The position numbers were made by a program, and so were the translations under genes. The notes under the pieces were generated by a model. It was not told the origin of the DNA. It was given only the letters and a program-made list of their open reading frames with translations, and searched no databases. 64,000 nucleotides of DNA from Chryseobacterium sp. E1 (GTDB lineage: Bacteria > Bacteroidota > Bacteroidia > Flavobacteriales > Weeksellaceae), in NCBI GenBank assembly GCA_019203745.1, contig CP078104.1, forward strand, positions 1-64,000. The letters are read 5' to 3'. This document shows, piece by piece, positions 9,493 to 18,948 of this stretch (the stretch's first letter is position 1; the number at the start of each line of letters is the position of its first letter).

Positions 9493-10237
9493 TTATCCGT
9501 TAACAATCAGTCCGCCGTTAGGATGAAGTACCTGCCCTGTAATCTGGGAAGCATCTGTACTGGCCAGAAAAAGGAAACTGAAGGCTACTTCTTCAGGCGT
9601 GGCATTTCTCTCCAAGGGAGGTTTATTGGGATTTTCCTTTTCTTCATCAAAGGTTTCTTCCGTAAGAGGTGTTGCTACAGGTCCGGGAGCTACCGCATTG
9701 ATCCGAATTCCTTTGGGTTTGGCCTGTAGAGCAAGAGATCTGGTGAAAGAAACAATAGCTCCTTTCGTTGCAGAATAATCCAGAAGCTCCGGATGACCCT
9801 GATAGGCAGAAACAGAAGTGGTATTGATCACACTGCCGCCCTCTTTCAGATATGGAAAAACCACTTTGGTAAGAAGGATCATTCCCACAATATTGAGTCA
9901 AAGGTTTTCCTGATATTCTTTTCTTCAAGGTCTTCAATACTTTCTGCCGGAAACTGTACGCCGGCATTGTTGATCAGGATATCAATTTTTCCAAAGGCTG
10001 AAATGGTTTTTTGGGTAGCTGTTTCACAGAATTCATAATCGTCAATATCCCCTGAAGAATAATACATTTTCTTCCAAGGTTTTCTATCTCTGTTTTTGTT
10101 TTTTCAGCATCCTGATCACTTGAATGATAAATAATAGCAATATCGGCTCCTTCTAAAGCAAAAAGAAGGGCTACGGCTTTGCCTATTCCACTGTCAGCAC
10201 CTGTGATGAGAGCAGATTTATCGTCTAATTTTCCCAT
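9493..10237 (-). CDS. SDR family oxidoreductase, YghA/general stress protein 39-like (frameshifted)
   Basis: Classical short-chain dehydrogenase: cofactor motif TGADSGIG near residue 12, NNAG in the middle (INNAGVQFP), catalytic YSATK with upstream serine in NTTSVSAYQG, and PGPVATPL after the active site. The C-terminus HPNGGLIVNG is that of the YdaD/YghA group of stress SDRs. Three pieces join across indels near 10050 and 9890, giving about 248 residues. It starts 12 bases after the preceding SDR gene, so the two are certainly co-transcribed. Substrate unknown. Confidence 0.75.
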
Positions 10238-10249
10238 ATTTCAATGTTT

Positions 10250-11047
10250 TTATTCTTCTGCGATCGGTTTCTGCATCTCAGCCATCCGGTGGGCTGCCAT
10301 ACTATCACTTGACAGGTTGGCCATTGCTACGGAAAGCTTGTTTTTTAAACCTGATACTATTTTATCATCATCGTTCATCAGTGCATTATAACCATCAATA
10401 GCCACTTCTTCCGGAGAAGCCAGGGTATCTCTGTCTTCCAGGATCTTGCTGCGGTTCATATCTGCCTTATTAAAGAAGTCGGTATCTGTAGGTCCCGGCA
10501 AAAGAGCCGTTACTGTAATCCCTGAATCTTTTAATTCTTCCCTGATGGCTTCGGACCATGACAATACAAATGCTTTGGTACCATGATATACCGAATGCCA
10601 GGGACCCGGAACTTTACTGGCTACGGAAGCCAGATTTAAAATTTTACCGGATCCCTTAGGTAATCGGTCCTTTAAAAACAGCTTGGTCAGTATGATAACT
10701 GCAATGATATTTAACTGTACTATATCTACCTCTCTGTGGATATCCGTTTCCTGGAACTTTCCAAAGACGCCCTGCCCGGCATCATTCACCAATATCTCAG
10801 GGCTTATTCCATTCATTTTCAGTTCAGAATAAAGGGAATAGACTTCTTCCTGCAGAAACAGGTTTTTTGAAATGCTGATCACATTCACTCCGTACGCTTT
10901 GAATTCTTCTGCTTTTCTAGTCAGCTCTTCATGATCTCTGGCAACAATAACAAGGTCATAGCCGTTTTTGGCAAACTGCCTGGCGAGTTCATAGCCTATT
11001 CCGCTGGTAGCCCCTGTGATCAGTGCATATTGATTTTTGCGTTCCAT
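10250..11047 (-). CDS. SDR family NAD(P)-dependent oxidoreductase (DltE/YqjQ-like)
   Basis: Intact 265-residue short-chain dehydrogenase. TGATSGIG (residues 13-20) binds the cofactor, VNDAG replaces the usual NNAG, the catalytic serine lies in LNLASVASKVPG and the tyrosine/lysine in YHGTK. PGPTDTDFF follows. The C-terminal region (SPEEVAIDGYNALMNDDDKIVSGLKNK) matches the subgroup annotated as DltE-like or YqjQ. It overlaps neither neighbour but is only 6 bases from the CinA-like stop. One of few intact genes in this block; the substrate is unknown. Confidence 0.85.
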   Translation of the reverse strand: MERKNQYALITGATSGIGYELARQFAKNGYDLVIVARDHEELTRKAEEFKAYGVNVISISKNLFLQEEVYSLYSELKMNGISPEILVNDAGQGVFGKFQETDIHREVDIVQLNIIAVIILTKLFLKDRLPKGSGKILNLASVASKVPGPWHSVYHGTKAFVLSWSEAIREELKDSGITVTALLPGPTDTDFFNKADMNRSKILEDRDTLASPEEVAIDGYNALMNDDDKIVSGLKNKLSVAMANLSSDSMAAHRMAEMQKPIAEE

Positions 11048-11053
11048 GGTTTT

Positions 11054-11553
11054 TTATTTTAAGATTAAAAGCCTGTTCAGTTCACTTTTAAAACACCCCA
11101 AAATGAATTCCGTATAATATAGCTGGGCATTCAGGGCTTGGGTTTTGGGGTGCAGTTCCAGTTTTTGGTCAGGATAATTTCACCTTTATAAGAGAATGAG
11201 AAATACGCAAATATTTTATAACCGGAATTCCGGATCGGTGTGCAGTAACCTGTTGTGGCAATAGACCAATCGGACTCATAAAGTTTGGCCACGTTCAAAG
11301 CCATTGTTTCTGCTATATTTTCTGAAACACAGTCGCATTCTTCAGCTTCCTGCCTGTTGACTTTCAGGATTCTTACTTTTTCAGGTAAAGTATAGCACGT
11401 AAGCCCGCCTTTGTAAAACATAGAAGCGTTTGGCATCTGTGAGAAAGCCAGCTGTAAACATCCTGAAGTAACGCTTTCTGCCATTGAAATGGTTTCATCT
11501 GTGGTCATCAGAGACTGGCTTATATATTCGAGTAGATTCTTTTGAAATTCCAT
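11054..11553 (-). CDS. CinA-family nicotinamide-nucleotide amidohydrolase-like protein (frameshifted at end)
   Basis: Stand-alone CinA C-terminal domain (PncC-like), which in other bacteria deamidates NMN. Family landmarks: ISMAESVTSGCLQLAFSQ with the active-site serine, MFYKGGLTCYTLPEKVRIL, and the GYCTP segment. An indel near 11150 moves the true C-terminus to the stop at 11054 (ELNRLLILK), giving about 166 residues. In stress clusters of Flavobacteriia this protein usually sits beside SDR and catalase genes, as here. Whether it retains NMN deamidase activity is not shown. Confidence 0.75.
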
Positions 11554-11600
11554 TGTATTATATTTTGAGGATTGTTTTGTATTATTTTGTTAAAAACGGA

Positions 11601-12763
11601 TTATTTCCAGGGATCGAGAACAACTTTTACACATCCGTCTTCTTTTTATCAAAAATTTCATATCCTTTATCCACGGCATCAAGGGACAGACGATGGGTAA
11701 TAACGTCATCAAGTGTCACCTGCCCGCTTTCCACATATCCCATAAGGTGGTCTATGATAGGATGTACGTTGCATTGTCCGGCTTTAATGGTGATTCCTTT
11801 ATCAAAAATCTGCCCGAGTCTGAAGTTGTCATAATTCACAGGATAAACTCCCAGCACAGAAACTGTACCTCCCCGCCGTACTGCACTCATACAGGCTTCA
11901 AGGACCTTAATGGAACCTTTTTCAAAATTTAAAACTGCTTTAGCCCGATCGATAAAGTTTCTTTCAGGTTCAAATCCTACAGCTTCAATGCATACGTCTG
12001 TTCCCCGGCCATCTGTCATATCCCGGATCTGTGCCACAGTACTTTCTGCATCTTCCCACAGAATAGTTTCACATCCTGTAAGTTTTTAATCCGGTCGAGC
12101 CTATACTGAAGGGTATCAACAACTATAACTTTTTTTGCGTTGTGAAGTACGGCACTTTTGACCGCCATTGTTCCTACAGGTCCTGCTCCAAATACGGCAA
12201 CCGTCTCTCCTCCTTTTAATCCGGCCCACATAACTCCGGTATATCCGGTCGGGAAAATATCGGTAAGGAATAACACCTGTTCATCGGTAAGGTTTTCAGG
12301 GACTTTTCTTGGACCAAAATGAGCATAGGGAACTCTTACATATTGCGCCTGTCCCCGTTATATCCTCCGTAAAGGTCTGTATAGCCAAACAAGGCACCGC
12401 CTTTTTCAGTAAAAATGCCTCCTTCCGGCCCATAATGGTCGGGATTGCTGTGCTCACAGGCTGTAGGCAGATCATGCTGGCAAAAGAAGCAGTTTCCACA
12501 GGCTATAGGAAATGGTACGACGACCCTGTCACCCGGTTTTAATCCGGTGATATTCTTTCCTGTTTCCTCAACAATCCCCATAAACTCATGTCCCATTACC
12601 ATAGGACGGGTCTGGGGATTCCTCCGGAGTACATATGCAGATCGCTGCCACATATGGCAGTAGACGTTACTTTGAGGATAATATCATGATCATCCAGAAT
12701 TTTGGGATCTTCAACGGTATCACAGGTAATTTTTCCCGGTGAATGAAAAACGGCAGCTTTCAT
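11601..12763 (-). CDS. Zinc-dependent alcohol dehydrogenase, glutathione-independent formaldehyde dehydrogenase-like (frameshifted)
   Basis: Medium-chain dehydrogenase with catalytic zinc ligands in STAICGSDLHMYSG and GHEFMGIVEE, structural zinc cysteines in CGNCFFCQHDLPTACEHS, and the Rossmann motif VFGAGPVGTMA. The family includes formaldehyde dismutase/dehydrogenase (FDH-like). At least four one-base breaks are needed (near 12640, 12355, 12080 and 11640); repaired length is about 388 residues, normal for the family. ATG 12763 gives MKAAVFHSPGK. It follows katE by 31 bases and probably detoxifies aldehydes in the stress response (inference). Confidence 0.8.
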
Positions 12764-12794
12764 AATCTAAATATTTAAGGTGATTGGTGTGGTG

Positions 12795-14953
12795 TTAAGG
12801 ATGTTTTATTTTATGATCAGGCGTTTCTTTCCATTTCAAGATCCCATACTCTGTGTTGGGCAATGGCATTAATGAATTTATCCATTGGAGTTTCGTCTTC
12901 CCAAGTAATAATCCCGGGTCTTCATGCTTTTTCAGGGCAACGTTACTGTTATGATAAAGGGCTTCTGTATCATTTCCGAAATAAATGGCCTTGCAATGCT
13001 TATAAGCTTCAGATAAAGTGTAAGACAAGGTGTTTATTTTCTGGGATCAAAAGTTCTTTTACCGAATCTTCTCCAGAACAGATAAAGAGGGCGTCAAAAC
13101 ATACACTGGCAGTACTTGTCAAAGAATGTTTAGGGTAAGTTCAGATCCGTCATTAGTCCTGATGTTGGCAAGACTTGGTGCAATCAGTTCTATTTTCGCT
13201 CCTTCTTTTTCCAGCTGGGTTTTAAGGTCATTAATGGCTCTGCTATCAGCACCATTGGCAAGAATAAATCCTATTTTTCTGCTTTTAATGGTATCTTTTA
13301 CTGTATTGGCCATGCTTAATGCTTCGGAGACCTTTGTATGAGGCTCTTTTTCTTCACTCTGAAGTTCTACAATATTGCTGTCAGCAGGCAGACTCTGATT
13401 GGGCCATTCCAATTTTTTTACTTCTACTCCCAGCTTTTCGGCTACTCTCCAGGCCAGCGTCATATCAATATAAGCAAGCTGCCCTACCAGTCTTTCTCTT
13501 ACTTCAGGAAGTGTTACTTTTGACAGTTCAAAGATCAGTGCCTTCTGCAGGTGCATTTTCTCTGGTGTCGACTGGCTGTTGTAAAATAGTTTCGCTTGTG
13601 AATAATGATCTACAAAGCTTTTGCTTCTTTCTCTTACTTTAGCTCCTGAAACTCTTTCCTCCTGGGAAGTAAAGCCTCCTTCAGACATCATGGCCTGAAA
13701 AGGACAACCACCACCGGTAGAATTGGGATCATAGCTGCTTTTTCCTTTCACGATCTGCTGTCTCATGTGCCCGTCTCTTTGATTGTTATGGACAGTGTTG
13801 ATTGATCTGTTGATCGGAATTTCATGAAAATTAGGAGATCCCAGCCGTGACAGCTGAGTGTCTGTATATGAAAATAATCTTCCTGCAGCAGCGGATCGTT
13901 GGTAAAATCGATCCCGGGAATAATATGACCGGGGTGAAAAGCAACCTGCTCGGTTTCTGCAAAGAAATTATCAGGATTTTTGTTCAGGGTTAATGTTCCG
14001 AAGATTTCTACGGGAACTTCTTCTTCCGGAACTAATTTGGTAGGATCCAGAAGGTCAAAATCAAACCGGTATTCATCTTCTTCAGGAATCAGCTGTACTC
14101 CGAAGTCCCATTCAGGATAGTCTCCGTTTTCAATGGCTTCCCACAGGTCTCTTTTATGAAAGTCCGGATCAACTCCTGAGATTGTCTGAGCTTCATTCCA
14201 CGCTACAGAATGCACGCCAAGTCTGGGTTTAAAGTGAAATTTTACAAAATGTACCTTTCCTTCTTCATTGATAAACTTGAAAGAATGTACTCCAAAGCCT
14301 TCCATCATTCTGAGGCTTCTCGGGATCGCCCTGTCACTCATAAGCCACATGATCATGTGCATGCTTTCAGGCATTAAAGAAATAAAATCCCAGAAGGTAT
14401 CATGGGCGGAAGCTGCCTGTGGGATTTCGTTATCCGGTTCCGGTTTTACGGCGTGAATCAGATCAGGAAATTTAATAGCATCCTGGATAAAAAATACAGG
14501 CATATTATTGGCTACAAGGTCATAATTGCCTTCTTCAGTGTAGAATTTAATAGCAAATCCCCGTACATCTCTTGCCAGGTCAGTACTTCCCTTGCTTCCT
14601 GCAACGGTTGAAAATCTCACAAAAACTGGGGTTTCTTTTCCCAATTCTGTTAAAAATTTAGCTTTGGTGTATGTTGCGAGACTTTTGGTAAGCTTAAAAA
14701 CGCCGTGTGCTCCTGAACCACGGGCATGTACTACTCTTTCAGGGATTCGTTCATGATCAAAATGGGTGATTTTTTCTCTCAGAATGAAGTCTTCCAATAA
14801 TGAAGGGCCTCTTTCACCAGCTTTCAGAGAGTCCTGATTATTATTGATCTTCAGTCCCTGGTTGGTCGTCAGTTTTTCATTTTCATTAGACGTGCTGTGT
14901 AAACTTAACTGTTCTGCTTTTGGATTGTTGGGTTCGTTGGTTTTCATATTCAT
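12795..14953 (-). CDS. katE: Large-subunit (HPII-type, clade 2) catalase (frameshifted)
   Basis: Hydrogen peroxide disproportionation. The haem active-site histidine lies in [15 protein letters not shown], the distal asparagine region in [15 protein letters not shown], and the proximal tyrosine in [14 protein letters not shown]. After the catalase core comes the extra C-terminal class I amidotransferase/DJ-1-like domain ([36 protein letters not shown]) that marks the HPII clade. The frame breaks near 13885, 13125, 13025 and 12910; repaired length is about 719 residues. The N-terminal 50 residues are polar and variable, as in other KatE proteins. Confidence 0.9.
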
Positions 14954-15004
14954 AATCTTTTAGGTTGGTGTATTTTAAAAACAGTTAAATAAGGGGTACA
15001 AGCC

Positions 15005-15380
15005 TTAATCAGTCCTTTTCTCAAGGATATCGAGAAGCCTGTTGATATATTCTTCTTCCTTCAATACTTTATAGTAGGCAGTCTTGGCATATAAAGTAAA
15101 AGAAGGTGATTCTATTCTTATTTCAGCATCCGTATCGGCAATATCCGCTGTATTCTTTGTATGATACTCACGGATGTGCAGAAGGTATTCTTCTATATAA
15201 TTGTCTATTACTTTTTAAGGATCTCACATTTCGCATTGTTTTTATCTTTTCCAAGGATTTGATCAGAAAAGCAGTAACTCCATAGGAATTGATGATATGC
15301 GGAAATAAAGATTCATTCTCTATAGCATTATTTCTATCATTCAGTCCGGAATGCAGGAAAGTGTCGTTTTCAAAAATCAT
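15005..15380 (-). CDS. Hypothetical protein (~125 aa) in stress cluster (frameshifted)
   Basis: ATG 15380 opens MIFENDTFLHSGLNDRNNAIENESLFPHI; after an indel near 15215 the frame continues through IREYHTKNTADIADTDAEIRIESPSF to a charged C-terminus (INRLLDILEKRTD). No domain recognised and no signal peptide; predicted soluble, mostly helical. It lies 14 bases downstream of another unknown gene and 51 bases upstream of katE on the same strand, so it belongs to the same transcript. Confidence 0.5.
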
Positions 15381-15394
15381 ATTTCAAATGGTTA

Positions 15395-15712
15395 TTAATT
15401 GTTGGATGCTTTTAAATATTGTTCAAAATAATGGAGGTCTTCTTTATCCTTAATGGAGAGATAGAACATGATCTGTTCCGGTTCTTTTAATCCGATACTG
15501 TTGAAACAGTCAAAATGTGCAATCAGTGCCTGAATATTTTCAATATCTATATTTTTTAAAATAACGAATAACAGAAAAACATTATCTTTTATTTCCTTGG
15601 CATAGATTGCCGCTCCGTCTTCAAACCATTTCCCGTTATGGGAAATTTTGATGAAGTCTTTATGTTTCAGTGTTTTTATAATCTTCTGACAGTCCATATA
15701 TTTTGATTTCAT
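15395..15712 (-). CDS. Hypothetical protein (105 aa) in stress cluster
   Basis: I prefer the start MKSKYMDCQKIIKTLKHKDF at 15712 because the 14 codons upstream of it look non-coding. The body (WFEDGAAIYAKEIKDNVFLLFVILKN, ALIAHFDCFNSIGL) suggests a small alpha/beta cytosolic protein. No known family. Position between the DUF892 gene and another unknown gene, all on one strand with short gaps, links it to the stress operon. Confidence 0.5.
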   Translation of the reverse strand: MKSKYMDCQKIIKTLKHKDFIKISHNGKWFEDGAAIYAKEIKDNVFLLFVILKNIDIENIQALIAHFDCFNSIGLKEPEQIMFYLSIKDKEDLHYFEQYLKASNN

Positions 15713-15760
15713 AGTTAAAATAAGCCACATAGCATAAGCTACATGGCTTATCATGTTGCT

Positions 15761-16342
15761 TTAGTCTTCCTGTTCCGCATCAAAATTGATGGATGTTTCT
15801 GCAATCTCCGTAAGTTCTGCATCAGTATCTTCTTCTTCCTGAAGGGTTCTTTCAAGAAGGTCTGCGGCTTTATCGTGTCCCATGGTAATGGCCAGCTGGG
15901 CAAGTCCTCCATAAGTAGCGATTTCATAATGCTCCACTTTCTGTGCGGCAATAATTAATGCGACATCCCTTGTTGATGAACCATCTTCAGTAGATTTGAT
16001 GACTTCTTCTCCTTCTTCGATAATTCCTTTGATGGCTTTGCATTCTTTTTTCAGGTTCCTCATCGATCAGTTTGAAAACTTTTTCAAGACGTTTTACATG
16101 CTTTTGGGTCTGAAGGTGATGGTCCTCAAAAGCGTCTTTAAGATCTTCTGAAGTAGCTGCATCCTGCATTTTCACCAATGCTTCAAGGATGGCGTTTTCA
16201 GCATAGTAAATGTCTTTAAGGGCGCTTACAAAAAATTTATGAAGCGGAGAATTTTTCATTTCATCCTCGTTGACGGTTTTCTTGTCTGCGGTTCCTTTTT
16301 AGCAGAAACTGCGGTATTTGTTTCTAGAATTTTATTTGGCAT
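15761..16342 (-). CDS. Ferritin-like DUF892 protein (YciE/YciF family, frameshifted)
   Basis: Four-helix diiron-type protein induced by osmotic and oxidative stress in enterobacteria. Core: LHKFFVSALKDIYYAENAILEAL, then HHLQTQKHVKRLEKVF, KKECKAIKGIIEEGEEVI and KVEHYEIATYGGLAQLA, which supply the E/ExxH-like ligands. True start is ATG 16342 (MPNKILETNTAVSAKK); one base is missing in an A-run near 16300 and another indel lies near 16060. Repaired length is about 194 residues. It is the first gene of the block downstream of the KGG-repeat gene, and I see no -7 box of its own. Confidence 0.8.
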
Positions 16343-16368
16343 GGTGTGAAAGGTGTTTTAAATTGAAA

Positions 16369-16403
16369 AGATTACCTCTTTATGGTTGATAAAGAGGCAA
16401 TCT
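16369..16403 (-). terminator. Hairpin between KGG gene and DUF892 gene
   Basis: AGATTACCTCTTTA (16369-16382) pairs with TAAAGAGGCAATCT (16390-16403), a 14-bp stem with one G-U. It lies directly after the KGG-repeat gene on the minus strand but lacks a long T-run, so it may attenuate rather than stop transcription into the downstream genes. Confidence 0.5.
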
Positions 16404-16413
16404 GGAAAAAGAA

Positions 16414-17204
16414 TTATGAATTACGTCTGCCTCCGAATCCGGATCTACCGGAAGATCGTCCGCCTCCGTGAGATGCCTGTCCTCCCATTCTGGCTATTCT
16501 TGTACGGTCTGCTTTGCTCATCGCAGCAAAACCTCTTCTTGAAGAGCCGGAATTTGAGTTTGAATTTGAACTACGTCCTGAACTATTATTATTTCCTGAT
16601 CTGGAGCCTCCTCTTCCCGAGTTTGAACCTGACCTTGAGCCGGAACCTGAGCCTGAAGATCGTCCGCCACCATGAGAAGCCTGTCCTCCCATTCTGGCTA
16701 TTCTTGTACGGTCTGCCTGGCTCATTGCAGCAAAACCTCTTCTTGATGTACCATTTCCACTTCCTGATGATGACCTGCCTCTGCTGCCGGATCTGGAACC
16801 AGAACCAGAACTCGAACGCCCACGGAGCCACCGGAATTTCCTCTGGAACCGCCTCTTCCGGAAGTAAATCTTCCCTGGCTGTCTCTTTGCTGGTTTCCGT
16901 TTCCTCCTCTGGATCCTCTTCCGCCGCTACGGCCTCTTTGATCATCTTCGTCATCGTCATCTTCGTCGTCATAATCATCATCGTAATCATCGTCATCATA
17001 ATCGTCGTCGTCGTAATCTTCATCATAATCATCTTCGTCGTCATATTCATCGAAGTAATCTTCATATTCTGAAAAATCATCGTCGTAATCTTCATCTTGC
17101 GATGCATCGTTATAACCATGGTCATAACCTAATTGATAAACTTCTTCAAGGTTTTCAGGAGAATGTCCTCTTGAGTTACGATTTCTTGAATTTCTAGTGT
17201 TCAT
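16414..17204 (-). CDS. Asp-rich/RGG-like disordered stress protein with two KGG-type motifs (frameshifted)
   Basis: Three zones: residues 1-35 with LEEVYQLGYDHGYNDASQ; an almost pure Asp/Glu/Tyr tract of about 55 residues; then a Gly/Ser/Arg/Asn-rich tail holding two copies of RRGFAAMSxADRTRIARMGGQASHGGGRSS. That repeat resembles the KGG/GsiB-type stress repeat (F...KA...GG.A.H). Indels near 16820 and 16725 interrupt the tail; repaired length is about 264 residues. The protein must be intrinsically disordered and strongly bipolar in charge, so a nucleic-acid-binding or desiccation-protection role is plausible. It has its own promoter with an FNR-type palindrome. Confidence 0.65.
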
Positions 17205-17364
17205 AACTGAATTTTTTATATTAATATTTAAATGATCATTACTGTCCGTGACTAGTATTAGACGGCAATGGTTAGGTGTCGGTAATTTTAAATTGAAATA
17301 ATAAAAGCAAAATGCTTTTTATGTTCCTCTACTCAGAATAAGAAGTGTACTGTAATTTATATCT

Positions 17365-17407
17365 CAAAGATACGTTTGAATAACTCACTTTTTATGACCT
17401 GAGTCAT
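17365..17407 (-). promoter_or_regulatory. Promoter of KGG stress gene with FNR-type palindrome
   Basis: On the minus strand, TATCTTTG (17365-17372) is a -7 box. ATGAC-CTGA-GTCAT (17394-17407) is a 5+4+5 palindrome with the geometry of FNR/Crp-family sites, centred about 35 bases upstream of the -7 box end, where a class II activator would sit. The same arrangement is found at 18889-18932. Confidence 0.6.
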
Positions 17408-17457
17408 GTTAGTCAATATTAATATAAAATTTTCTCTTTTTTAATGCTAAATTGATC

Positions 17458-17626
17458 TTATTTTCCATTTTTTGCAGCTATGCCTTTCAACCACTGAACA
17501 GAATTTTGAAAGGTCGGAATATTATAAATATTTTTTCTTTGCTGATCTGAAAAATACGGCAATGAATGACGCTCTTCTTTAAAAGATAATTTCTTTGGGT
17601 TGATAAAACTTATCTTCTGTACTCAT
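17458..17626 (-). CDS. Small hypothetical protein (~55 aa, frameshifted)
   Basis: ATG 17626 opens MSTEDKFYQPK; removing one C near 17598 lets the frame run through LSFKEERHSLPYF and NIPTFQNSVQWLKGIAAKNGK to a stop at 17458. No known domain, no signal peptide. The coherent ending and the flanking stress genes argue that it is real. Its start codon lies exactly in the loop of an 11-bp perfect hairpin (17612-17638), which could gate translation. Confidence 0.45.
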
Positions 17627-17724
17627 TGTACAGAAGATTTTCATCAATATTCATGCAGCTTATCATTTTCATAATTTTATTTTGTATTTAATAAAGAAAC
17701 TTGAATTTAACCATGTGATACTCT

Positions 17725-18318
17725 TTAATACAGAATTTTACGATTTTCAATTTTAAGGATTTTATCTTTCTCCATATGCTTGATCGTCCTTATGGCCGTT
17801 TCCACACACAGACCTGTAAGGCTTGCCATCTGCTGCCTCGTCAAAGGAACCATGAAAGAGTATGGCCTTACATCATCCTGAAAGCTTTTAAGATAATCCA
17901 TCAGCCCTTTCAGCCGGATCGTAGGGTTCTGTGAAGAAATATTCAGCATCATAATGAATTTGTAATAAAGGCGTTGAGAAAGAAAGCTGCTGATTTCCAT
18001 ACACATTTTAGGAGAATGGCTGAGCAAATTAAAAAAATGGATTTATGAAGGCGCAGAACACTGCATTCAGTAAGCGCTTCTGCATTCATGGGGTAAGGTT
18101 TATCTATAAAAAGTATAGCTTCCCACAACTTTGTCCTTCTGTAAGTATGTTTTGTATAAATTCTTTACCCTCCTCATTATAATTATTGAGTTTCACTTCT
18201 CCTTTTATAATCTGATAATAATAATTCAGGGTATCTCCTTCGCAGAAAATATTTTCTGCAGGTTTATAGTCTCTTACTTCCGCTCCGCTGAATGTAAAAT
18301 GTTTTCGTCAATAACCAT
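17725..18318 (-). CDS. Crp/Fnr family transcriptional regulator (frameshifted)
   Basis: N-terminal cyclic-nucleotide-binding-like beta roll (FCEGDTLNYYYQIIKGEVKLNNYNEEGKEFIQ, GEAILF), dimerisation helix, and a C-terminal helix-turn-helix (PLTRQQMASLTGLCVETAIRTIKHMEKDKIL). No cysteine cluster of the FNR iron-sulphur type is seen at the N-terminus. ATG 18318 (MVIDENIF); indels lie near 18300 and 18030; repaired length is about 198 residues. It sits between two genes whose promoters share an FNR-type palindrome, making it the natural candidate regulator of the stress block (inference). Confidence 0.8.
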
Positions 18319-18563
18319 AATAGCTGTTTTTTGGTGTTGTTTTCTTCTTCTTTTCTTCTTAGTAAAAATATCATTGGGAACTGATATAGAATGCATGCAA
18401 AAATCGAACCTTAATGATTATTTTAATTGTTAAATAAAGTTAAAAACATTATTTAATTTTAACCTTTTTCACTTTATATATTAATATTTTACATTAAAAT
18501 ATTTTAATTTTTACATTATTGATACCACATTTTCTTTTTGATATTTACAAAGTATATGCAGAT

Positions 18564-18598
18564 AAAAAAACCGTTCTTATCAATAGAACGGTTTTTTT
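18564..18598. terminator. Bidirectional rho-independent terminator
   Basis: A-run, ACCGTTCT, short loop, AGAACGGT, T-run. The stem is flanked by A7 and T7 and can work on both strands; on the minus strand it ends the small lipoprotein transcript. Confidence 0.8.
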
Positions 18599-18623
18599 AT
18601 ATCTATGGCCGGATTTTGTTTAT

Positions 18624-18861
18624 TTAGGATCGTTTCTTCTTCATAGTATTAGCGGTATCCTGGCTTTTTTTTTTGAAGAAGTACTATCTGTACGCATGGT
18701 ATCGGACGGAAGAGGAGCCGGTGCCGGGGTAATGGCAGTAGCTGTGTCTGTCCTCATAGATCTGTGATGATACTGTCTGTAGTGACGGTCTTTTCTGTTG
18801 TTTCTTTTTTACAACTCAGGACTACGAGTCCTATAATTGCAGCTGAGATGATGAATTTCAT
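18624..18861 (-). CDS. Small lipoprotein (~79 aa, frameshifted)
   Basis: ATG 18861 opens MKFIISAAIIGLVVLSCKK, a signal peptide with lipobox VLSC. After an indel near 18760 the frame goes on with repeated R(T)DT/S(D)T segments and Pro/Ala-rich linkers (ITPAPAPLPSDTMRTDS) and ends in MKKKRS at 18624. No domain recognised. Its promoter carries the same FNR-type palindrome as the KGG stress gene, so it is probably a stress-induced surface or periplasmic lipoprotein. Confidence 0.5.
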
Positions 18862-18888
18862 AATCGTATATTTTGTGGTGTGATTCTT

Positions 18889-18932
18889 CAAAAGTAGTTG
18901 ATATCAACCTATTTGCTTATGACTTGAATCAT
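18889..18932 (-). promoter_or_regulatory. Promoter of small lipoprotein with FNR-type palindrome
   Basis: Minus-strand TACTTTTG (18889-18896) is a -7 box, and ATGAC-TTGA-ATCAT (18919-18932) lies 36 bases upstream of its end. The spacing matches the KGG promoter to within one base, with one mismatch between the half sites. Confidence 0.6.
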
Positions 18933-18948
18933 AATGTTTTATTTTTAA

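Noticed and set aside
13030..13642. Plus-strand frames over the catalase C-terminal domain
   Set aside because: Shadows of katE; no start context and no family similarity.
16386..17125. Long frames opposite and beside the KGG gene (Val/Ile-rich and Met/Thr-rich)
   Set aside because: Low-complexity shadows produced by the GAT/GAC repeat codons of the Asp tract.
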